Shown here one piece after another: positions 57,691-64,000 of a DNA stretch of 64,000 bases (positions are counted from its first letter, which is position 1; each line of letters opens with the position of its first letter). The notes beneath the pieces were generated by a model. The model was not told the origin of the DNA, ran no database searches, and was given only the letters and a program-made list of their open reading frames with translations. Source of the stretch: Coptis chinensis (Eukaryota > Streptophyta > Magnoliopsida > Ranunculales > Ranunculaceae); NCBI GenBank assembly GCA_015680905.1, contig JADFTS010000115.1, positions 29,252-93,251 of the forward strand. Reading direction: 5' to 3'. The position numbers were made by a program, and so were the translations under genes.

Positions 57691-59330
57691 TAGTTTCATG
57701 TAATATTATATATATTTTAAAATATATGTCAGTATTGGCTTGCCGAGCTTGCATTAGAATGAATGTAAAATTTTCTATTATATGTTTTGTGATGTTATTT
57801 TTTGTATAATTTAATTTTCCACTGTAATTTATTTTGGTTTGGTATATATATATGGGGAGGGATAGAGGCACATTCCTTTGCAAGACCACATTCTAGCCAC
57901 ATTGTAAGCAATTCAAATAAAATTGTGGATTTAAAAGTTGAATGAAGTGCTGAATTTTTGTAGGTAGGACCTACCCACTATGGAGAACATGCTCACAAAA
58001 ATTCAACTCAGTCAAAAAAGTCTAACCTTAGAACATGTTCACAAAAGTTTTGGACCGTTAGATGAAAAGTTAAAAAATGAACACTAATATATTATAAAAT
58101 TGGAAATTACATTATAGTGTTGAAAAAAAAATTATAAATTCAGAAATTTAATTGGAATATGTTGTAATTACTGTGGTTTTTGAAATCCTTAACGATGACT
58201 AAATGTCTAAATCCCAAAGTGGATGATGCATTAAATATATCCAACTTTATTTGTTTAGGCCCATATAGACATATAGTGCATACAATACAATTTTATTTGT
58301 TGTCCGCTTAGTTTTGAGTGTACACTGTTACTTATTTTATGATTAGTTGACTTTTACTTTTTCTTTTTTGTCCCAGTCACATGTGTGGTTAACAAATGTA
58401 GAAAGTAAATGTTCAGGCAACTCAATTTATTTTTTCCTTCGTTATTTCATTGTCTTTTTTTAAAAGGAAATTTTGTTATGTTAAACTTCACCTAAGATTA
58501 GTGTGAAAACTATTTTTCGTGGCGTAAGGGTTTTAGGAAAATCGTTTTAGGTGGAAACTATTGTTTTTAGCAATTTAGTTTTTTTGTCTCCTATTTTTTC
58601 ATAATTAGCTATAGTGTTTAGGAAAAGTTGGAGAATATGTGAAATTCTAGATGGGATTGTTTATTTATTTATATCATATTTTTTTTTCATACTTAGTAAT
58701 AGAGTTTAAAAAAATTGTAGTTAAATGAGTACTCAATTGTCCGGATTTTTCCATATTAGTCTCTTACTTTTTCGTAATTAGTCAAAGAGTTTTACAAATA
58801 TTGGAGACTCTGTACATATCATATTGTCATGCCAAGCAAAAGTTCAAATGTTAAAATCTCAAGTATTCGAAGTAACCAACAACGTATCAATTTGTATATC
58901 AGCATATCATCATATTCACAGATCCATACAAACCAAAAGAAACATAAGAAATAAAAGCTAAGGCTGCACTCAGACTATCTAGCGAGTTTAGCGCTGAAGC
59001 AAGTATAACTGTATAAGAGAACTTAACTTGTATATGGTCCTAAAAGAATGAAACTAAGATCAAACATTGTCAGTATGTAGTTATCCTCTGACTAGCTGCT
59101 CACTGGTCCTTGGCTTTTTGCTGCTTTCAAAATCTTCAGTGTCCACTGTTGGCTTTATCCTTCACATGAGGAGAGTCCACTCTGCGTGGAGATGCCAGAG
59201 CGTGACTGCGCTCAGATTCTTCTTGCTCGGAGCGCGACTTGCACTCGTGACTTTGAAGGACTTCCAGTAGAGTGAGCGCACATGCGCCCTACTTGGGCTT
59301 GCTTGGTAGCGACTGCGCTTCAGTCTATTT
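57691..59330. other. Gene-free stretch
   Basis: AT-rich with no recognised gene. From about 59060 the sequence becomes more GC-rich with GCGC-containing motifs (59180-59330) and may already belong to the LTR of the following copia element, whose left boundary I could not fix. Confidence 0.35.
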
Positions 59331-59339
59331 TTCGTGGGC

Positions 59340-61797
59340 TTATTCACGGTAAGAATGAAATTTGTTTTTTGATATAAAAACAAAATCAAGGTTTTGGAAA
59401 ACCTAACCAAGAACCAAACCCGAGAAGAACCAAAGAACAAAAGAGAAACCAATCTTGAAAGCAATCAAGATTGAGATAACTTCTGAGAGAGATAGACAAC
59501 CCTGGAAAGAGATAAGAGTGATCTAGTAAGGTGAGAGACTGAAAGGAGAGATTGTAATCTTCCTTCCCACTTTATAAAGAACTAGCTCTTGTGGAAGTAG
59601 GCACCATTGGCCGAACCACGGTAAATCTTTTGTGTTGTGGTTTGTTTTTACTGCTTTACATTATTATCTGTTGTTAATCGTTGTTTAGCGAGTTGGGCAT
59701 GTTAGTATAGGTTGTAGTTGATATTTGGAATTCATCTGGAGTTGAAGTGTGTTCATACAAGTTATCTGTGTAGTGGGGGAATCGATTGGTATTGGTATAA
59801 TCCCCAACAAGTGATATCAGAGCCTTTGTTAGAATAGTCTAGAGTGTTATCTGAATCTTGGTCATAAGGTGTTTGATGAAATTCCTGAGAGAAGATTTGA
59901 GGTTAAATAACTTGTAGAGATGGACCATTCCGTGAACACTTTCGCATGATGAGTGCGAATAGGAAGAACTACACCATCCGGAAAGCTAAGATGGAAGACT
60001 TGCTATCTCTGCAAGGACTTGGCACTTCCATTGAAAATGAGGGAGTAAAACCACAAAAGAATCGATGGTGAAGTGGAAAAAGCTTGACGTGGCGATTGGA
60101 TACATTCGATGGTGGATTGGCGCGATTGTCTTTCACCATGTATCCTTAAGAAACTACGACCCTTGATCATGGAAGAAACTCGAAGACCTTTATGAGAGGA
60201 AGTCGGGTGGAAACAAAGTGCTAGCCGTTTAGAAGTTTGTAGACACGAAGTACCAAGAAGGCTCTTCAATGTCCGAAGTACAGAATATCATCAATCAGAT
60301 GCATTTGATGAAGATCAATTTGGAAGATGAAGTTGAGGCTTTGTTTCTATTAGGCTCTCTACCCGAAAGTTGGGAGACATTAGCAGTTTCTCTACACGGA
60401 GCAGTCAAGGATGGAATTGTTACCATGGAGATGGCTACCATGTCTTTGTTGAATGAGGAGACTAGAAGGAGTGCAAGAAGCGGCTCCTCTCACTCGAGAG
60501 ATCCTTTTCCGAGAAACGGGGGAGGTAGAAAGCGTGAAAACCATCTCGTTCTAAGAGGTGATGGCGAAGTAAATCTAGGGGTGAAGTAAGAACTCCTAAG
60601 GCAGAGGCAATGTTACTATTGTGCACCAAAGGCCACTTCGGATATGAGTCTCGCGAGAACAGAAGAGGGATGAGAAGAATAAGCGTGTACATGAAGACAT
60701 GGTGTAAAGGAACGGAAACACAGGCAGAGATACTACCCGCACTAGTCGGCGACCTGAGTGGGAATTGTGTCGATTGTGGTGTGTGATGTCTTAGTACCTC
60801 ATGTCAAGATACTGAGTGGGTGATAGATCTGAGCAGCATATATCCGTCACACCGCCGCGAGGGAGATTCTTCACTACCTGTGGTATGGTGGATATGGTGA
60901 AATAAGGATGGGTAACGATGGCGTCTCAAAGATTATAGGCATTGGAGATATTCATGTAGAAACCAATGTCGGCAGTACGCTGACACTCAAGGATGTAAGA
61001 CATGTCCACGACATACGGTTAAGCCTAATTTGGTGGGAAATTAGATGGCGATGACTTTGTAAACTCGTTTGGTAGCGGGGGTATGGAAGCTGGCGAGAGG
61101 TTCCATTTAGCGATCGGGGAGAAAACTTGCTCTCTTTACAAAACCACGGGCTAGTTTGTGTAAAGCGAAGTGAATCTTGTGGAAGAATAAGCTTCCTCTG
61201 AGGCGTGGCACAAGAGGCGTGTCATATGGGCATAAAAGGGATGGAAGTTCTTGCTAAGCAAAAGGTCGTGCCGGACATTAAAGGTACACATTTAAATAAA
61301 TGTACTTTTGTTTAGTAGGAAAGCAACACGGTGGTGTCTTTCAAAGATTCCGTCTCCACGAAGGACATCGTCTTGAACTAGTGCCTGAACTTATGTGGTC
61401 CTATGATAGTAAAGTCCCACCAGGGAGCCGTACTTCTTGACATTCATTGATGATCGTCCAAGAAAGATCTGAGGCCTATAGTCGAAGACCGGATGAAGTA
61501 CTTGGCATGTTTGAGAAATTCTGACATGGTGGAAGAGAGACTGGGAAGTTGTTGAAATGTATTAAGCTCAAATAATAGGGGTGAGTACATAGGGCCATTT
61601 GAAAAGTATTGTCGAGTCATGATTCGCCATCATGGTGACCGTTCCTAAGACATAATGAGAATGGAATAGCGGAGAAATGACCCATACCATTATAGAGGGA
61701 TGAGATGCATCCGCCTCACTCTAAGCTACCTAGAATCTCTTGGGTAGAAGCAATGCGTCAGCCGTGCATGTGATCAACCTATCGCCCGACAAAGTTT
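59340..61797 (+). mobile_element. Decayed Ty1/copia element: LTR end, gag, protease, part of integrase
   Basis: The LTR ends ...TCCCCAACA at 59809 (left edge uncertain). It is followed at 59812-59824 by TGATATCAGAGCC, one mismatch from the initiator-tRNA primer-binding site. Gag follows in broken frames from about 59950 (R-K-N-Y-T-I-R-K-A-K-M-E-D-L-L), then an open 106-codon piece at 60269-60589. Protease-region signatures W-V-I-D, I-R-M-G-N-D-G-V-S-K-I-I-G-I-G-D and L-K-D-V-R-H-V lie at about 60817-61010. Integrase follows: K-G-M-E-V-L-A-K-Q-K, C-T-F-C-L-V-G-K-Q-H-G (Zn finger) and N-E-N-G-I-A-E, to about 61790. Frameshifts and stops are frequent. The element is cut at 61798 by another LTR; RT and the 3' LTR are outside the window or lost. 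Confidence 0.82.
60269..60589 (+). pseudogene. Copia gag (UBN2-type) open piece
   Basis: This frame reads E-V-Q-N-I-I-N-Q-M, then L-L-G-S-L-P-E-S-W-E-T-L-A-V-S-L, V-T-M-E-M-A and L-L-N-E-E-T-R-R, which is the conserved middle of copia gag. Its upstream part lies in other frames, and the CCHC knuckle region after 60600 is also disrupted. It is part of the decayed element at 59340-61797. Confidence 0.8.
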
Positions 61798-62253
61798 TGT
61801 CACACCCGAATTCGACGAGTCGGAAAAACATTATTTGTTCCGACTCTTCGATCTCAGGGGTGTGGCCACTCAACTTTAAAACCCATAAAAAGCGGTTTAA
61901 ATATCACGGATAATTAAAAACCAATAAAATTTTAACTTAAACAAAGTCCTGCTTCATTATAAAAATTTACAAATGAAAATACAAAAACATTGCCCTGGGT
62001 GAAAATCTATATCACCTCAAAGGAAAACAAAGCCTATCTTGAAATCGACGGCTAAGCATGAAACACGAAACGCGGCGACAACCAATCTTCTTAAACACTA
62101 AACCTGTCAAGTCTTATCAACTGTGTTCATTTAATGAACACGCAGATAAACAAACATGCAAAATCGGATTGACATTATAAAAATCTTTGGTGTGGTAGCT
62201 TCTAAAATACAACAATATAATTATACATATATATACACAATCCATGGCAATGA

Positions 62254-62410
62254 TTGGTTCCTCCACCGAGGCCTTAACTTTAACAACTAATCTGACATCC
62301 TTAAGTACAATAATCTAGGTAGGTAGTTCCTCCACCGAGGCTTTAACTTCCGACAACTAATCTGACACCATACCATAATAATAAAAAGGCATTTAGTTCC
62401 TCCGTAATTA
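62254..62410. repeat. ~72-bp tandem repeat in the LTR-like sequence
   Basis: GGTTCCTCCACCGAGGC and a following AACAACTAATCTGACA block occur at about 62254-62300 and again at about 62326-62370, with a third partial copy at 62396 (TTAGTTCCTCCGT). CCTCCACCGAGG is nearly self-complementary. Confidence 0.75.
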
Positions 62411-63504
62411 GTTTTAGGTTCTAACTAAACTATAACCGAAGCCAAACACAATCATCTATCTAGAGATATATCATTTACCAACATATTACCATAATTATAT
62501 TAGTTTAAACTTTCTTTTTGTCCCTAAATCACTTTAAAATCCGCGTCTTACCTAGTTTCCGGCTACCATAACGCTACCCAATGTTTTGAACATGTACATC
62601 CACATGTCTCCCTTTACATAATGAACCACTCGGGTGCATAACCACTGGGCGGGATGCCGCATACCGTAAATCCTCGGCGGAAGCCATTATGTAAGTAATG
62701 CCACTATTCGGCATAAAATATCGCTGGCGATCTCGTTCTATTTCTGAGCGGAATAATCAAGAACCACTATTCGCTCGCCCGGAAGAAGCCATTCGGATAC
62801 ACTAAAAGCGCCCGGAAGGGCCAATCCACATTACCGCCCGAAGGCCATGGAAACTTTCGCGAAGCGCCGGAAAAGGGCCAATCAAATAGCACAAGCGGCA
62901 GGCGGATCGCATGAGTTGTGGTAGTCGGGGTTCTAGGATTTTCGTTCGTGTAATTTATTCGTGTCATACATTAATGACTCATAATAATTCCACTATATCG
63001 CGTCTGAGGTCAAATACCTTATTAAGACTAAGTCAGCAATATTTAGGGAAATATCTCATTTATATCTCATAACCTGCTTTCTTTCTTTTGCGATATATTA
63101 TTTTCGCCACAATCCATGGGAAAATATCCACACTTATACTACATATAGTAGCATCTCCGCCATATAAAATAATGGGCGTTTATACATTTATGTCTCCAAA
63201 ACTATTGTATTTAATATATATATCCACGTATTACATAAGGTGTACAATATCCGCGTCAAATCTTAATTAGATAAAGACCATAAATTTATACAAGCTTCCT
63301 GACATTTTAGCATTGGATTTGTCCATACAATTACAACATAAAATGTAGCACAATTAAAGCGATCATAGTCCATAATCAAGCCCGATATATATATGTTTTA
63401 CGCTTATGTCGAATCTTAATTAGATAATGACGGTACGTTATATAATGTTAGACAATATTTTATTATTATATTTGTCCATATTCTTAAATATGTGAAAGCG
63501 GGGA

Positions 63505-63700
63505 AAAATCAACATTCAAAGTGAGGTCGATGGTCAAAAGTCGATGGTCAAAATCAATGGCATCATGGGTGAAATCGAAAGTCAAAGATCAAAGGCATGA
63601 TCAAAGTCAACGGTCGATGAATTGACGGTCAATGTCGACCACGTCATGAATTAGTCAAAGTCGACGTGTCATGGTCAAAGTCAAAGTCATTGTCGTTTGT
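63505..63700. repeat. GTCAA-rich simple-sequence region
   Basis: GTCAA and GGTCAAAGTC motifs recur many times over about 200 bp, with irregular spacing. The reverse complement TTGAC is the W-box core for WRKY factors, but here the density more likely reflects repeat expansion within the LTR-like sequence. Confidence 0.65.
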
Positions 63701-64000
63701 CGAGCTGGAATTTCAATGCGTTTAATTGTTCGTGAGGGTTCGAGGGTCCTAACCATGGTTCATGGCTTTAAGGTCAAAGGTCATGGCTCGAGCTCATGAC
63801 TGGGTAATGGATTCGGACCGACTGTGCCAAGCCAGACCTTAGAACAAAGTAAAACCGACTCGTTTACTCTGCGATGATTGGGGACATAAGGACCGAGCCA
63901 GTAAAAATAAAGAAAGCCCCGTACTTACAAAAATAAAGGCGGGCCCCGTAACAACCTAGTGGTTTGGCCCCGAATCGAAATAGAACTTCGGCCGGTAACA

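Larger units (their letters stand above)
61798..64000. mobile_element. Start of a long LTR (probably gypsy) running off the window
   Basis: At 61798 copia integrase coding sequence stops and TGTCACACCCG begins, a very common start for plant LTRs. No coding domain is seen to the window edge. GC-rich stretches such as GGGCGGGATGCCGC at 62649-62662, and repeated motifs, fit a long chromovirus-type (Tekay-like) LTR, but superfamily and orientation are inferred. The matching LTR, target duplication and internal region would lie beyond 64000. Confidence 0.5.

Noticed and set aside
63505-63700. Cluster of W-boxes as a defence-responsive promoter
   Set aside because: The TTGAC density comes from a simple-sequence expansion in LTR-like DNA, with no adjacent gene in the window.

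Overview
This is an AT-rich nuclear fragment from a flowering plant, most probably a eudicot. Genes have short GT-AG introns, and the intact genes are plant families: DTX-type MATE transporters and a plastid-targeted protein. Much of the remaining sequence is transposable elements typical of angiosperms: Ty1/copia, gypsy, LINE, hAT and PIF/Harbinger MITEs, and Helitrons. No tRNA, rRNA, CRISPR array or bacterial-type operon was seen.

Layout. 1-14.3 kb is gene-poor. It holds a decayed RPA70-like gene (2.4-4.3 kb), a copia scrap, five exons of an AP180/ANTH clathrin-assembly gene lying between two 206-bp direct repeats, a 167-bp hAT MITE and a LINE-like insertion. 14.3-21.2 kb is one complete but dead copia element on the minus strand, with 287-bp LTRs and 5-bp target duplications. 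It carries two nested insertions: a poly(A)-tailed retro-insert with an intact 192-codon zinc-finger-like ORF, and a hAT-like MITE. A second, minus-strand Helitron ends at 21350.

23.7-34.8 kb has the termini of a single 11.1-kb Helitron. It carries fragments of unrelated host genes, all in the same orientation: heparan-alpha-glucosaminide N-acetyltransferase-like, PPR, Mg-chelatase CHLI, actin, NPH3, and at least one unidentified gene. None is complete. This is the most interesting region of the window.

36.8-53.9 kb is the gene-bearing part. It has an intact four-exon gene for a plastid-targeted, fibrillin-like protein (245 aa), an intact seven-exon MATE transporter (479 aa), and a tandem MATE paralogue with the same exon structure but two frameshifts. 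Between the MATE copies lies a PIF/Harbinger transposon with a Myb/SANT ORF and a DDE transposase; a 481-bp MITE has jumped into the transposase.

53.9-64 kb is repeats: a LINE ORF1 (DUF4283) scrap, a degenerate ~54-bp tandem array with higher-order structure split by a 5'-truncated LINE, a decayed copia element whose integrase region is cut by the start of another LTR element, and sequence of that element to the window edge.

Functionally, the living genes seem to be the plastid protein and the first MATE transporter, perhaps with the second MATE if its frameshifts are sequencing errors. Everything else is mobile DNA or captured debris. Splice sites and products were inferred by eye from codon continuity and remembered family motifs; no database search was run.
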